Positions 17,901 to 26,756 of a stretch of 51,830 nt of DNA are shown here, one piece after another (positions within the stretch are counted from its first letter, which is position 1; the number at the start of each line of letters is the position of its first letter). This stretch comes from an uncultured Bacteroidales bacterium (lineage in GTDB: Bacteria > Bacteroidota > Bacteroidia > Bacteroidales > P3), in NCBI GenBank assembly GCA_905234695.1, contig CAJOHZ010000016.1, positions 1-51,830 on the forward strand, read 5' to 3'. Under the pieces are notes generated by a model. It ran no database searches. It was given only the letters and a program-made list of their open reading frames with translations, and was not told where the DNA came from. Made by a program: the position numbers and the translations under genes.

Positions 17901-20900
17901 GGGTCGACGCAGAGACCCACAATCAATTTACGCGAGTAGGTTGTCGAGGTAGCACTGGACCAAGCCTTGAAGACAACCTGCACAGTATTTGCGGGAATGT
18001 ACACGCTGTCGAGTTCGGGCAGCGAGGCGACCGTCTGGGTACCGCCGCTGTACATGTAGAATGACTGACCGGTAACCACGTTGTTGTTGGTAACATTCAA
18101 AATATAGGGATAGCTGCCCGAGCCCGAGCAGGTCCAGCAGGCCGGACGGGCAGAGGTGCCTACACCCCAGTTGGAGAAGTTCTGCTTGTATGGGAGCGTG
18201 TCAATCGTGGAACAAGCCGTAGTGAAATAGGTGACAAACGACCAATAGGAGGTATCGCCCGTGGAGCAAAGCGCACGGACATATACCTCATAGCGGGTGG
18301 AGTGGTCCAGACCGTAGAGCAACACAGTGTCTTCAGTAGCGATAAGCGTGCTGCCTGTGCCACGGGTAAAGCCAGCGGGGCCATATTCCACCTCGTATTC
18401 GGGAGCGGAGCCATCCCACGTCACAACGGCAGTGGTCGTGGTGATGTCGCGGAACGCCACATTGGTGGGACGGCGACACGGCGGGATGACATTCACCTCA
18501 ATATCGTCAAGAAACATATAATTGTAGGAACCCGCAACAGGATGTCCTATCGCAATGTAATGGGCATCGGCACTGGCGGGACAGCTGTCCAGCAGCACCT
18601 CGAACATCTCCCACTGGTTCAACTGGCTCGGACTGACAGTGGCCACCGGAGTGAACGTGTTATAGTTCGTGGGATCGGTCATCACACCCACAGTGATGCT
18701 GTACGATGCACTTGTCTTATAGGCGGCAAAGCTGACTTGCAGGCTGTCCAGCGAAGTGGCGAACGGCGGCAGCACCAGCAGCGAATGGTAGGTGCTGGGG
18801 GTATAATAGTATATCGACCGGATGCCGCCATGGGCGTAAGAGGTCGAGGTATAGGGCGAGGCAGTGCTACTGTAGGACGACAGGCGGTTCCAGCATGAAG
18901 TAATTGCGGAACCTCCCACCGACGTGGCGGTGAAATTCTCAAAGTCTTCGACAAACGGCAATGTGTCTACCGCCACACAAGGCGTGACAAACTGCAACTG
19001 CGTGTATATCGAATCGCCTCCACAGGAGGGGTACACGCGCAACATATACTCTGTGTTGGGCGAAAGGGTGCTGAAGACATATTCGGTGGCAATGATATTC
19101 GTTGCCTCAACGGTCCAGTTCGTGTCGGCCGGCCGCTTGTACATCAGCGTCCAACTGGTTTCCGTATAACCTGGCGCCCAGCGCAACGCAACTGTGTCGG
19201 CCTCGTTGCGGGTCAGCATCACGAGCGGACGGGCGCAAGTGGCCGTCTGCAGGCAACCATAACCCGAGAACGACACACTGGGACGGTAGGCGGAAGTACC
19301 GCTACCGGAACCCGAATTGGCGTTATCGGGAGTATAGGCCGTACCATCTCTGTAACGATAAATGGTACGGGTGGCATTGCTTTGCGTGCTGTAGCCAGAG
19401 AATCCAGAATTGCTATGGCTGCCCCCATGCTGGTTGACAAAGATGGTGACAACCAGATTGCTCACACCGTCCCATGTGAAGGGGGTGGTGAAGGTGTAGT
19501 TGACCCAACCCACCGAAGAGCTGTTGTTGGGACGCACCACAGGGCCTAAGACCTTGGTCATCTGGTTCATCGGCAACTGGTCGGCAGTACTGCTGAAGGT
19601 ATTGCGTGTAGTGGTGCCAAGATAGACTGTGATTTCTTTGGAATAGGAACCCGCAGTGGCATATCCCAACGTAATGCCGTTGAGTACACCGGCATGGAGG
19701 CCAATCGCATTCAACTCAGCAGCGGTATAGATACTCTGACAAACAGTGTTGCCCCAGCTCGAGTTTACCGGCACACCACTAACGCTTGATGTGCCATTGG
19801 AAAATACCACCGAGTATGTCGACGAAGGATCGGGCACCGCACAGGGCAACGCGAAGGTGGTAAACCGAGTGCTGTCCCAATGGCCTACGCTGTCGTTGTC
19901 GCAAACCGCCCTCACCCGCACGATGTATTGCGTACCGGGCTCAAGGTAGGAGAACAGATAGTTCCGTTCGGTAGTGGTAAAGGTGGTATGGGCAGTCGAC
20001 CCAACCGAGTCAATCTGCACCTCATACTCGCTGATGGTACCCACACCGGCGGAAAGGAGGTCCCACGTTACATACGCGCCGGCACTACCCGTCTGGGCGA
20101 CCGTGACATTGCATACCGTGGGGCAGGAGGGAATCCTGTCAAGGGTGATATCATCGACGTATGCATACCAACTGCTGGTAGAGCGGTTGGCACGGATGGC
20201 CACGTAGTTGCCCGTGCCGGTATAGGTGGAGAAATCGGTTACAAAGGCCGTCCATGTCGAGGGGACAATCACCGTGCGGACTGGAACGAACGTATTGATG
20301 TCATTGGGATTGGACATCACACCGATAATCAGTTCAGGGGCATAGCTGGTCGAGGTGGCCGTGGCCCAGAAGGTCAGCTGAAGTTGGTTGACGGGCAACA
20401 TCGTTGTATCCACGCCAGGCAGGACGATACACTGGTAGTCGCCATACGCAGTACCCGTGGAATTATACCAATACAACGCCCTGCTGCCTGTATGAGGGTT
20501 CGATGCAGACTGCACATACGGCCAGCCGAAATATTGCGCACTATTGTTAAGCCTATACCAGCAGTTGACAAAACTAGAACTGGTGCCGCTACCAATAGAG
20601 GCGTTTTCGAACGACTCGGAAATGGGCAACGTGGTCAACAGGTCGCACGGCGTACGCACCGGCACCCGCAGCCAAGCGCTGGTGTCGCCTCCACTACAGA
20701 TAGACGCCACATAGACCACATACGGGGTGTTGGGCTGCAAACCTGAGAAGTAGGCAACGGTATCGAACACCGCCTGCAGGCTTCCCTGCCCTTGCACTTG
20801 GTTGGCCGAGTCAAGCTCCACCAACCATTCCGATGCACCGTTGACATCAATCCATGAAAGGTCAAATGTATTGGAGCTCAAATTAGTCACCGTCGGGTAT

Positions 20901-21547
20901 AACGGCCGGGAGCAGTCGGGCTGAAAAATCAGGATGCTGTCGACCGCAGCAGGCGGCTGTGTGCCGGCACTGCCATCGCAGCACCACAGGAAGACCAATT
21001 TGAATGTATCGGCCTGCACAAAAAACTCAGTCGTATACTGTTGCCACGAAGCCTGGCCGTTTAATCCTGTGCCACCGTCCAGCGCTATCCAACCCTGCGG
21101 CGGAAGCGCCGTCCTGAAATTATAGGAGGAGGTGGTGCCATCGGGCAACAAACCAGCCCTGAGGGTGGCATTGTGGGGAGCCAGAAACACCCGTAAATAA
21201 TCATAACTGCCTTCGCCCTGGCACCGCCACTGGTACGAAAGGGTAAACAAACCCGTCGGCAGCTCTATCTCACGGTATGCGTAAGCAGCACTCTGCTCAG
21301 ATGTGTTGTACGAATACGGATGGGTGGTGTCGGACGGGTTGGTGACGAACATACTGTGCGTCCCGTTGAAGGAGACCGTTGAGTCTATGCACCAACCAGT
21401 GCTTGTAGAGCTGTGGACGAATTGCCAGCCGGCAGTGTCGGCAGGATCGTCAAAGTCACAGAGGTATTGGAAGTTTCCCTGTGCCCACATGGTCGCCGGC
21501 ATCAGCATGGCGACCAACATCAGAATCATTCGGAATGATTTTTTCAT
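14942..21547 (-). CDS. Giant T9SS-exported surface protein with FN3 and cleaved-adhesin modules
   Basis: 2201 aa from the ATG at 21547, which gives a proper signal peptide (MKKSFRMILMLVAMLMPATMWAQ); the longer frame to 21613 would precede it with a charged non-signal stretch and overlap the promoter box. An N-terminal MAM-like domain (FQYLCDFDDPADTAGWQFVH) is followed by alternating fibronectin type III domains and cleaved-adhesin/choice-of-anchor-J-like domains. Several of these contain the pattern LPF(V/I)E(D/S)FEN and end in (F/V)(L/V)DDI(E/T)(V/L). The C-terminal 78 residues are a T9SS type A sorting signal (VRLYPNPTSADV to NAVKKLIVR). Several modules closely resemble those of the 2455-aa protein downstream, which suggests duplication and shuffling. 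Likely a surface adhesin or substrate-binding protein; no catalytic domain is seen. Confidence 0.9.
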   Translation of the reverse strand: MKKSFRMILMLVAMLMPATMWAQGNFQYLCDFDDPADTAGWQFVHSSTSTGWCIDSTVSFNGTHSMFVTNPSDTTHPYSYNTSEQSAAYAYREIELPTGLFTLSYQWRCQGEGSYDYLRVFLAPHNATLRAGLLPDGTTSSYNFRTALPPQGWIALDGGTGLNGQASWQQYTTEFFVQADTFKLVFLWCCDGSAGTQPPAAVDSILIFQPDCSRPLYPTVTNLSSNTFDLSWIDVNGASEWLVELDSANQVQGQGSLQAVFDTVAYFSGLQPNTPYVVYVASICSGGDTSAWLRVPVRTPCDLLTTLPISESFENASIGSGTSSSFVNCWYRLNNSAQYFGWPYVQSASNPHTGSRALYWYNSTGTAYGDYQCIVLPGVDTTMLPVNQLQLTFWATATSTSYAPELIIGVMSNPNDINTFVPVRTVIVPSTWTAFVTDFSTYTGTGNYVAIRANRSTSSWYAYVDDITLDRIPSCPTVCNVTVAQTGSAGAYVTWDLLSAGVGTISEYEVQIDSVGSTAHTTFTTTERNYLFSYLEPGTQYIVRVRAVCDNDSVGHWDSTRFTTFALPCAVPDPSSTYSVVFSNGTSSVSGVPVNSSWGNTVCQSIYTAAELNAIGLHAGVLNGITLGYATAGSYSKEITVYLGTTTRNTFSSTADQLPMNQMTKVLGPVVRPNNSSSVGWVNYTFTTPFTWDGVSNLVVTIFVNQHGGSHSNSGFSGYSTQSNATRTIYRYRDGTAYTPDNANSGSGSGTSAYRPSVSFSGYGCLQTATCARPLVMLTRNEADTVALRWAPGYTETSWTLMYKRPADTNWTVEATNIIATEYVFSTLSPNTEYMLRVYPSCGGDSIYTQLQFVTPCVAVDTLPFVEDFENFTATSVGGSAITSCWNRLSSYSSTASPYTSTSYAHGGIRSIYYYTPSTYHSLLVLPPFATSLDSLQVSFAAYKTSASYSITVGVMTDPTNYNTFTPVATVSPSQLNQWEMFEVLLDSCPASADAHYIAIGHPVAGSYNYMFLDDIEVNVIPPCRRPTNVAFRDITTTTAVVTWDGSAPEYEVEYGPAGFTRGTGSTLIATEDTVLLYGLDHSTRYEVYVRALCSTGDTSYWSFVTYFTTACSTIDTLPYKQNFSNWGVGTSARPACWTCSGSGSYPYILNVTNNNVVTGQSFYMYSGGTQTVASLPELDSVYIPANTVQVVFKAWSSATSTTYSRKLIVGLCVDPANMNTFTPFDTVEVGFTPSMFDVAFDSVAGVGRYVTFVSQPLGGSYNNVYLDSVAVELIPACQAPNHLTSSNTFFTTTTLAWNARGTATTWQIEYGPAGFAHGTGIREIVTSNPYTLTNLNPSTTYNYYVRSICGTGDTSDWSRDAGEFTTQQIPATIPYFYDFEADTEWYNWQTNSNTSVNWYRDTAAGNGTNGYNTTGIHSMYVSADTGRSCSTNMEAVVNAVAYRDFDFGTDPYAGYTLSFRARSGGTTANAWDGLMVFFANPNIPVEASNANITSPWGDYTVLSPLVTIRCNANWNTYTIQLDTMTGVHRLVFFWFNQATGSQSPFIGAPASIDDVSITQVGCPRPTDVRTTAVSVTMADLDWNGPANATYRVHCRAVDGSAVFIDSVNTNMVHFSGLSPATRYSVQVRRLCSNTDSSLFSQACTFTTPLCTGGFTNLIGDSNSTTTSSYLPFCNSATYRYSYSQQIVRSNEISGSGEISAINFKYAGSSAITSKINCTIYMGHTSLSSFANDSSFVAPDSMQIVYVGRINATQGWNRIILHEPFPYNGVDNVVIAVDDNSNVALSTSYTFYTSASSSTQGICFYSSTENPDPTSRATLNAFRGTRNVYGLRNVMELEICPPNLCPSPILRKPQVRTNSVTLRWRNTSDRYDFSYRRATTTSWIVDGLTLTDTVHVLTGLSPMTDYVYRVRKYCDSTGVSNWAYGRFNTSDLPCLPPETITIVSVTNTKVKLRWSTDENNIGYKLHVFNSVFDREISTYGASGTCNGLEAGVTYYAAVQTTCSGIDEPSEWSDTISFVTDVCPDVSNVTVSDVQGNTAVIDWTEGGRAEQWEIQYGTWGFGQGYGISVIADSHPFTLTGLVGSSTYDIYVRAICGTNFVSEHWAAGPTFTTLYSAIGSVVDDTRVRLYPNPTSADVELMIPAATDAVMVEVVDVTGRVCQRHTLQANTERFVIPASQLAQGTYFVRITGGDLNAVKKLIVR

Positions 21548-21610
21548 GACGTGATTATGTTTTAGTTTTCCGTTTAGTTTTCTACCTAAATTGCAATAAC
21601 TTTTGCGATG

Positions 21611-21618
21611 CAAAGGTA
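21611..21618 (-). promoter_or_regulatory. Bacteroidota -7 box for the 2201-aa surface protein
   Basis: The minus strand reads TACCTTTG (TANNTTTG), 63 bp upstream of the ATG at 21547. A 3-of-4 match to the -33 TTTG box (TCTG, 21638-21641) lies at exactly the 19-bp spacing. Confidence 0.65.
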
Positions 21619-21830
21619 CGTTTTTTTTTCAATTTCACAGAAAATTTGCGCACATAAAAACATACTTGATTTATTTTCAATTATTTGTGAAAATATTCTT
21701 TGAAAAAAACTTCATCTTGAGCAGCCTCTCCATGTTCCGGGAACTGGAATTTTGTCTTGCATTCCCCCCCTATTTGTTCTTTTTGCGTACCTTTTACGAT
21801 CCTCCAGTGTTCCTTTGGTGAAAATTCGGT

Positions 21831-21885
21831 GATCTTCCCATGATCTTCCCATGATCTTCCCATGATCCTCCCATGATCCTCCCAT
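21831..21885. repeat. 11-bp tandem repeat, five units, next to a hairpin
   Basis: GATCTTCCCAT occurs three times and GATCCTCCCAT twice, head to tail without spacers. The last unit runs into the inverted repeat CCCATC-GAT-GATGGG (21880-21894), and GGGAAG follows twice more in the opposite sense. The 11-bp period is close to one helical turn, so repeated protein sites on one DNA face are possible. Confidence 0.9.
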
Positions 21886-22029
21886 CGATGATGGGAAGAA
21901 CACGGGAAGAATTCGGGTGGAACTTGGCTCCAACTCCGAGACCACACCGACACCTCATAAAAGGCACGCCGAAACCACATGGGGACTGCACCGGGAATGC
22001 CGTTTTTTCATTACATCGTTTTTTTTTAT

Positions 22030-22037
22030 TATTTTTG
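22030..22037 (+). promoter_or_regulatory. Possible -7 box for the C25 protease gene
   Basis: TATTTTTG matches TANNTTTG 9 bp before the ATG at 22047, which would make the mRNA nearly leaderless. No good -33 box is present. The sequence is T-rich, so chance matches are easy. Confidence 0.4.
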
Positions 22038-22046
22038 CATCCGAAT

Positions 22047-24878
22047 ATGGTCAAGCGATTTTTGGGCATAAAACTATCTACATGCCTCTGTTGGGTATTG
22101 CTGGCAGGGCCTGCAGTGGGACAGGTGTACGTGACGAAATCGGGCACGGCGGTCGCTCCCGCGCCCCGTGTACCGGCCAAAACCGATGGGCCGGCTACCG
22201 CCAAGAACATCGCCACGACAGCCAACGACCCCACTGCAGGGACCTTTATCGCAGTCGTACCCGACGACCTGACCGAAGCGGTGCAGCCACTACTGCAATG
22301 GAAACGACAGCAGGGCTTCCGTGTCGAGGTGCTCCCCGTGGGCAGCCATCAGCGCGACAGCCTGCGCTACAGGCTGCAGCAACGCTATGAAAACGCCTCG
22401 CCGCTGCGTCCCGCCCAGCGGTATGTGCTACTAGTGGGCGATGTAGACCGCCTGCAATCGTTTATCGGACGACATATCCCCTCGGGCCTTAACTCGCATG
22501 TGACTGACCTTTACTACGGGGAATACACTGGCGACTACCTGCCCGAGGCACAAGTGGGCCGCCTTTCGGTGTCTGACAGCACACAGTTGGCCCTCGTAGT
22601 GCGCAAGATAATCGACTACGAACAGGGCCGATGGGCCGCTTCCGCGGCACAGGTGTTACTGACCGCAGGCCAAGAGCAAACGGAGCGCGCCCTACGGACC
22701 ACCAACGGACAGGTGAACTACCTTTCGCGAATGACCGCAGCACACCGCCCCTGGCTCGACACCGTCTGCTTCTACAACCCCGCCTCCGACAGTCTGCGCA
22801 GCCGCATAGTGCAAGCCTTGGAACAGCCCAACGCCCTGGTGAGTTACTCGGCCCACTGCACCCGCAGCGGCTGGCACAAACCCACAGTGACCCTCACTAC
22901 ACTCGACAGCATCGAAAACCCCACACCCGCCCTTTTTGTGAACAACTGTTGCCTCTCAGGTGCCTTCGACGGCCACTGCTTCAGCGAAGAGCTGCTGCGC
23001 CGTGCCACTGGTGGCGCGGCAGGAGTCATTGGAGCCAGCAACGAAACCCTCTGGGACGAAGACTTCTATTGGGCCGTCGGGGCGAAATATCCCATCAGCC
23101 AACAGCCCTCCTACGACCCCTTGTGGCCCGGTGCTTTCGACGGCCTGTTGACGCAGAGCCAAGGACTTTCGCTAGGCGAGATGATGCAGGCGGGAGCCCG
23201 CGCAGTGACACTGGCGGGTTCGCCGTTCGATGCCTTTTACTGGGAAGTATACAACCTGCTGGGCGACCCCTCTATGGTACCGTTCATGGGCCACCCTACA
23301 ACACTGACGCTGACCGTGGCCGACACACTGACGGCTGGAAGCGAGGCGCTGACAGTGTACAGCACCCCTTGTGCTCGCGTCAGCATCACGCAGGACACCC
23401 TATTGCTGGGTACCGCCACAGCTGACACACAAGGCATTGCACACATCCTGCTCTTCCACGCCCTGCAGGGTGACAGCCTCACGCTGACCGCTACCCGCCC
23501 TGGTGACATCGCCACCACTATGGTTCGCCACCTACAGCCCCCCACGACGGGACGACTGGCAGTCACCGGCTACCGCACCGAAGGGGACCGACTGCAAGTG
23601 GAGGTGCGTAACATGGGCGCCACCGAAGCCACCTTTCACCATCTGGTCTGGCAGCAGGACAGCGCCGACCGCCGCGAGGGAAGCCGATGGGAAGGGGTTC
23701 GGACCGACACGCTGTCGCTGCCCATCAGTGGCGACACCACACTGGAGTTCGACATGAACTCCCTCTCCGTCGGAGCGTTACCGATTTTCCGTATTCATTT
23801 GACGATGAGCGACAGCAACGGCCAATACGGCTCGCTGCCGCTGGCCGTGGATTGGGCCGACCCCCAGCCACACATACAGACGATGGAATTGCTTGACACT
23901 TCCGCTGCTCCCGTGCGACAGCTGGAGCCCGACAGATGCTACCTGCTGCGGATAACGCTGGACCGCCCCGCCGATTCCGCCACACTGACCCTCAACGGTA
24001 CGGTGGTGTCTCGGCTGGCGACAGAAGATTCCACCCTTCTCTTTGCCTTCACCGCTCCCGATACCTCATACTACGCCCTGCAGGCCACATTGTACAAAAC
24101 CGGGCGCCCATACCTCCACGAGGGCTGGCTCACCTCCCACCGAGCCTGCGAAGGGTTTGAGACGGGCGACATGGAACGCTACCCATGGAGCAGCGAGGGC
24201 CTATACCCTTGGCGGTTGGACAGCACTGTCGCCCATAACGGACAGATGAGCCTCCGGTCGGGTGCGGCACACGACAACCAGCAGTCGATGCTTTGCCTTG
24301 ATGTAGTGGCGTTGGTCGACGACAGCGTAACCTTTTACTGCAATGTTTCGAGCGAAGCCAACGACTGGCTGCTGTTTTACGTGGACGACCGCAAATATGG
24401 CTTCTGGAGCGGCAACAGCGGCTGGAAGCGGTTTGCCTGTCCAATCCGTCGTGGACAACACCGCCTGCGGTGGATATACCAGAAAGATGCTTCGCGAACG
24501 GAGCGGAACGATTGTGCTTGGCTGGATGACATACAGCTGCCGTTGTGCTGGTGGAACGCCCCCTACGGCACGGTGTGTGGAGACAACCCAGCGGCTATCG
24601 AAAGCCCAGAGACACGAGGAAACTCCGCAGCCACACTGCGACTCTACCCTAATCCTACTCACGGAAGTGTCACCGTTGAGGCGCACTCGCAAAAAAACGA
24701 CAAACAGATGAGTGTCACCGTATTCGATGCCATGGGAAAACCTATTGACGAAATTTTTCTGCCGCTTGAGAGCCATTCTACACAATACGACACGCACCAT
24801 TTGCGTTTAGGGATATATTATTTGGTTCTGCACGACACCGGCGGAGTCAGTGTCCAGAAATTGATTGTCACGCATTAA
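22047..24878 (+). CDS. Gingipain-like C25 cysteine protease with T9SS sorting domain
   Basis: 943 aa from the ATG at 22047, which gives the signal peptide MVKRFLGIKLSTCLCWVLLA ahead of AVGQ; the longer upstream frame crosses the 11-bp repeat and is rejected. The protease region shows C25 hallmarks: TFIAVVPDDLTEAVQPLLQWKRQQGF near the start, YVLLVGDVDRLQSF, a catalytic histidine in SYSAHCTRSG (His270) and a catalytic cysteine in VNNCCLSGAF (probably Cys302, by alignment with the gingipain CVNG motif). After the protease come beta-rich segments and a jelly-roll-like part. The last roughly 80 residues are a T9SS type A domain (LRLYPNPTHGSV to VQKLIVTH). It should be a secreted or surface cysteine endopeptidase; it could also be a PorU-like sortase, but length and position favour a cargo protease. 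DUF4271 starts 1 bp after its stop. Confidence 0.88.
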   Translation: MVKRFLGIKLSTCLCWVLLAGPAVGQVYVTKSGTAVAPAPRVPAKTDGPATAKNIATTANDPTAGTFIAVVPDDLTEAVQPLLQWKRQQGFRVEVLPVGSHQRDSLRYRLQQRYENASPLRPAQRYVLLVGDVDRLQSFIGRHIPSGLNSHVTDLYYGEYTGDYLPEAQVGRLSVSDSTQLALVVRKIIDYEQGRWAASAAQVLLTAGQEQTERALRTTNGQVNYLSRMTAAHRPWLDTVCFYNPASDSLRSRIVQALEQPNALVSYSAHCTRSGWHKPTVTLTTLDSIENPTPALFVNNCCLSGAFDGHCFSEELLRRATGGAAGVIGASNETLWDEDFYWAVGAKYPISQQPSYDPLWPGAFDGLLTQSQGLSLGEMMQAGARAVTLAGSPFDAFYWEVYNLLGDPSMVPFMGHPTTLTLTVADTLTAGSEALTVYSTPCARVSITQDTLLLGTATADTQGIAHILLFHALQGDSLTLTATRPGDIATTMVRHLQPPTTGRLAVTGYRTEGDRLQVEVRNMGATEATFHHLVWQQDSADRREGSRWEGVRTDTLSLPISGDTTLEFDMNSLSVGALPIFRIHLTMSDSNGQYGSLPLAVDWADPQPHIQTMELLDTSAAPVRQLEPDRCYLLRITLDRPADSATLTLNGTVVSRLATEDSTLLFAFTAPDTSYYALQATLYKTGRPYLHEGWLTSHRACEGFETGDMERYPWSSEGLYPWRLDSTVAHNGQMSLRSGAAHDNQQSMLCLDVVALVDDSVTFYCNVSSEANDWLLFYVDDRKYGFWSGNSGWKRFACPIRRGQHRLRWIYQKDASRTERNDCAWLDDIQLPLCWWNAPYGTVCGDNPAAIESPETRGNSAATLRLYPNPTHGSVTVEAHSQKNDKQMSVTVFDAMGKPIDEIFLPLESHSTQYDTHHLRLGIYYLVLHDTGGVSVQKLIVTH

Positions 24879-24879
24879 C

Positions 24880-25704
24880 ATGCCACATACCCCCATACCA
24901 GGTCCATACGTCCCCCCTCCCGACACCGTTGACACGGTCATCCATGTGACTTGTGCCTACGACACCCTCTTCCCCATGCCGACCGTAGGGGCAGCCCCGC
25001 GCAAAAGTCTTTTCACAGGACATCAGCTGCAAGTGCGACACACATCTGAGACCGCCATCCAACGGAATGCGGCTCCAGGTTGGTTCCTCGGGGTTATCGC
25101 CCTGTCGTTCCTGTTCATTTGCATCTATCTGCGGAGCAAGCAACTCAACTTGGGCAACGTGGTGAACGCCGCCGTGAACAACCGCGCCATGGAGCGAATC
25201 CTGCGGGAATACAACCTCACCCACACCAAAGACCTCACCCTTATCGCCCCCATCATGCTGCTGCCCCTCACACTGATTGGGTGCTACTTCCTTGTCTCGG
25301 GCAATAGCAACACATGGTTCGCCATCTTGCAATACCTGACCATTTATGTGACCGCCTGTCTTGTTTATTACCTCCGCAACGGCATCATCCGCCTCATAGG
25401 CGACGCCTTCGAAAGCGATGAGTCGGTACATCTCTATCTCTCAAGCAACTACCTATATCATCTATTGTACGCTGTGGTCGCCACACCGATGGCCTTTTTC
25501 ATCTGTTATACCGACAACATGGGTCCAGTGTTCCTGCAAGTGCTCGGAGGTCTCATCGGGTTGCTGTTCATTATGAGAGTCTTGCGGGGAATGCAACTAA
25601 TTTTAACACATGCAAAGAGCTCAAAATTGTATTTATTTTACTATCTTTGCACTCTCGAAATTGTACCCGTTTTGCTTATAGCAAAAGCTGCAATTTCTTT
25701 ATAA
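24880..25704 (+). CDS. DUF4271 family membrane protein
   Basis: 274 aa from the ATG at 24880, one base after the protease stop. After a proline-rich, probably extracytoplasmic N-terminus (PHTPIPGPYVPPPDTVDTV) it has several membrane segments, including GWFLGVIALSFLFICIYL, LIAPIMLLPLTLIGCYFLV, YLTIYVTACLVYYL and the C-terminal ILRGM/LYLFYYLCTLEIVPVLL. The pattern and the position directly before hemD match the DUF4271 family of Bacteroidota. Its biochemical role is not established. A promoter box for hemD lies inside its 3' end. Confidence 0.85.
   Translation: MPHTPIPGPYVPPPDTVDTVIHVTCAYDTLFPMPTVGAAPRKSLFTGHQLQVRHTSETAIQRNAAPGWFLGVIALSFLFICIYLRSKQLNLGNVVNAAVNNRAMERILREYNLTHTKDLTLIAPIMLLPLTLIGCYFLVSGNSNTWFAILQYLTIYVTACLVYYLRNGIIRLIGDAFESDESVHLYLSSNYLYHLLYAVVATPMAFFICYTDNMGPVFLQVLGGLIGLLFIMRVLRGMQLILTHAKSSKLYLFYYLCTLEIVPVLLIAKAAISL
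25642..25649 (+). promoter_or_regulatory. Bacteroidota -7 box for hemD
   Basis: TATCTTTG (followed by CAC) is an exact TANNTTTG match inside the last codons of the DUF4271 gene, 85 bp before the hemD ATG. The surrounding DNA is much more AT-rich than the gene body. No -33 box at standard spacing. Confidence 0.6.
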
Positions 25705-25734
25705 TTAGAGTGTAGAGTAAAAAGATTCGTTTGC

Positions 25735-26754
25735 ATGAAAGTCAAGAAAATCCTGATTTCGCAGCCAGAGCCTGCCGATCTTGAGAAATCCCCCTACAAA
25801 GTTTTAGTCAGCAAATACGGCCTCGACCTTACCTTTTATAAATTCTTCGAAGTGGTCGGCCTCTCGGCCTCCGAGTTCCGCAAATCCCGTATCCATCTCA
25901 CCGAGTACACCGCCATTATCTTCAATAGCAAGAACTCCGTTGACCATTTCTTCCGCATGGCCAAGGAATTGCGCGAGTTGATACCCGACACGATGAAGTA
26001 TTTCTGCTCGACAGAGGCCATTGCACTCTACCTCCAGAACTACATCCAGTACCGTAAACGCAAGATTTTCTTCGGCAACCAGTACTTCGCCGACCTCATA
26101 GACGTGATGCAGAAGCACCGCGACGAGAAGTTCCTTTTCCCTTGCTCTGATGAGAAACAGACGGAGTATACCAAACTGCTTGACAAGGCAAAGTTCAAAT
26201 ACACCAAGGCCACGATGTACACCTCGGTACCCCGCGACCTGACGCATTTCGACCTGAAAGAGTACGACATGATATGCCTCTTCTCGCCCATCGGTGTACG
26301 GTCGCTGTTGAAGAACTTCCCCGATGTGAAGGACGAATCCATCTTGATTGCCGCCTTTGGCGCCTCCACCCATTCGGCCCTCAAAGCTGCCGGGCTGAAA
26401 CTGACGATTGCCGCCCCCACCAAGACGTCGCCCTCCATGGCGATGGCCATTGAGAACTTCATCAACGGCAAGACACAAGACGAGGTCATCACCGCCCGCC
26501 CCTCCACGTTGAAGAAAGACAACGGCCACAACCCGAAGTCGTTCTCGCAAAATGCCACCAAGAAGCCCAAATCGGTCTTTGCCAACAAGGCCAAATACAA
26601 ACAGCTGCAAGAGGAGCGCAAGGCACAGGCCGCCGCCCGTCGCGCCGAGCGCAAAGCCGAGCGGGAGGCCGCCGCACTGGCCCATGCCCAGGCACAAGCC
26701 GCTGCGCTGGCTGCCGCCCAAGCCGGCAACACAGCGAATGTGGGCGACAAATAG
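25735..26754 (+). CDS. hemD: Uroporphyrinogen-III synthase family protein with Ala/Lys/Arg-rich tail
   Basis: 339 aa. HemD closes and inverts hydroxymethylbilane to uroporphyrinogen III in tetrapyrrole synthesis. Residues 1-250 match the two-lobed HemD fold: ILISQPEPADLEKSPY at the start, AIIFNSKNSVDHFF, and FSPIGVRSLLKNFPD followed by IAAFGASTHSALKAAGL, the usual binding segments. The last 75 residues are a basic, alanine-rich extension (ARRAERKAEREAAALAHAQAQ) that is not part of the enzyme and is low complexity. rnpA starts 2 bp after the stop, so hemD, rnpA and yidD are probably one transcript. Some Bacteroidota that lack full heme synthesis still keep this gene, so activity is not certain. 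Confidence 0.88.
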   Translation: MKVKKILISQPEPADLEKSPYKVLVSKYGLDLTFYKFFEVVGLSASEFRKSRIHLTEYTAIIFNSKNSVDHFFRMAKELRELIPDTMKYFCSTEAIALYLQNYIQYRKRKIFFGNQYFADLIDVMQKHRDEKFLFPCSDEKQTEYTKLLDKAKFKYTKATMYTSVPRDLTHFDLKEYDMICLFSPIGVRSLLKNFPDVKDESILIAAFGASTHSALKAAGLKLTIAAPTKTSPSMAMAIENFINGKTQDEVITARPSTLKKDNGHNPKSFSQNATKKPKSVFANKAKYKQLQEERKAQAAARRAERKAEREAAALAHAQAQAAALAAAQAGNTANVGDK

Positions 26755-26756
26755 AC

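Larger units (their letters stand above)
21548..22046. other. Divergent intergenic region between surface protein and C25 protease
   Basis: About 500 bp with promoters pointing both ways, an 11-bp tandem array (21831-21885) with an adjoining hairpin, and no convincing gene. Open frames across it on both strands are products of the tandem repeat. Confidence 0.6.

Noticed and set aside
21831..21885. Tandem units that could be read as a CRISPR-like array
   Set aside because: The units are 11 bp and contiguous with no spacers, and no cas genes are present.
21873..22046. 58-codon N-terminal extension of the C25 protease
   Set aside because: It would bury the signal peptide behind sequence made from the 11-bp repeat; the ATG at 22047 starts directly at the signal peptide.
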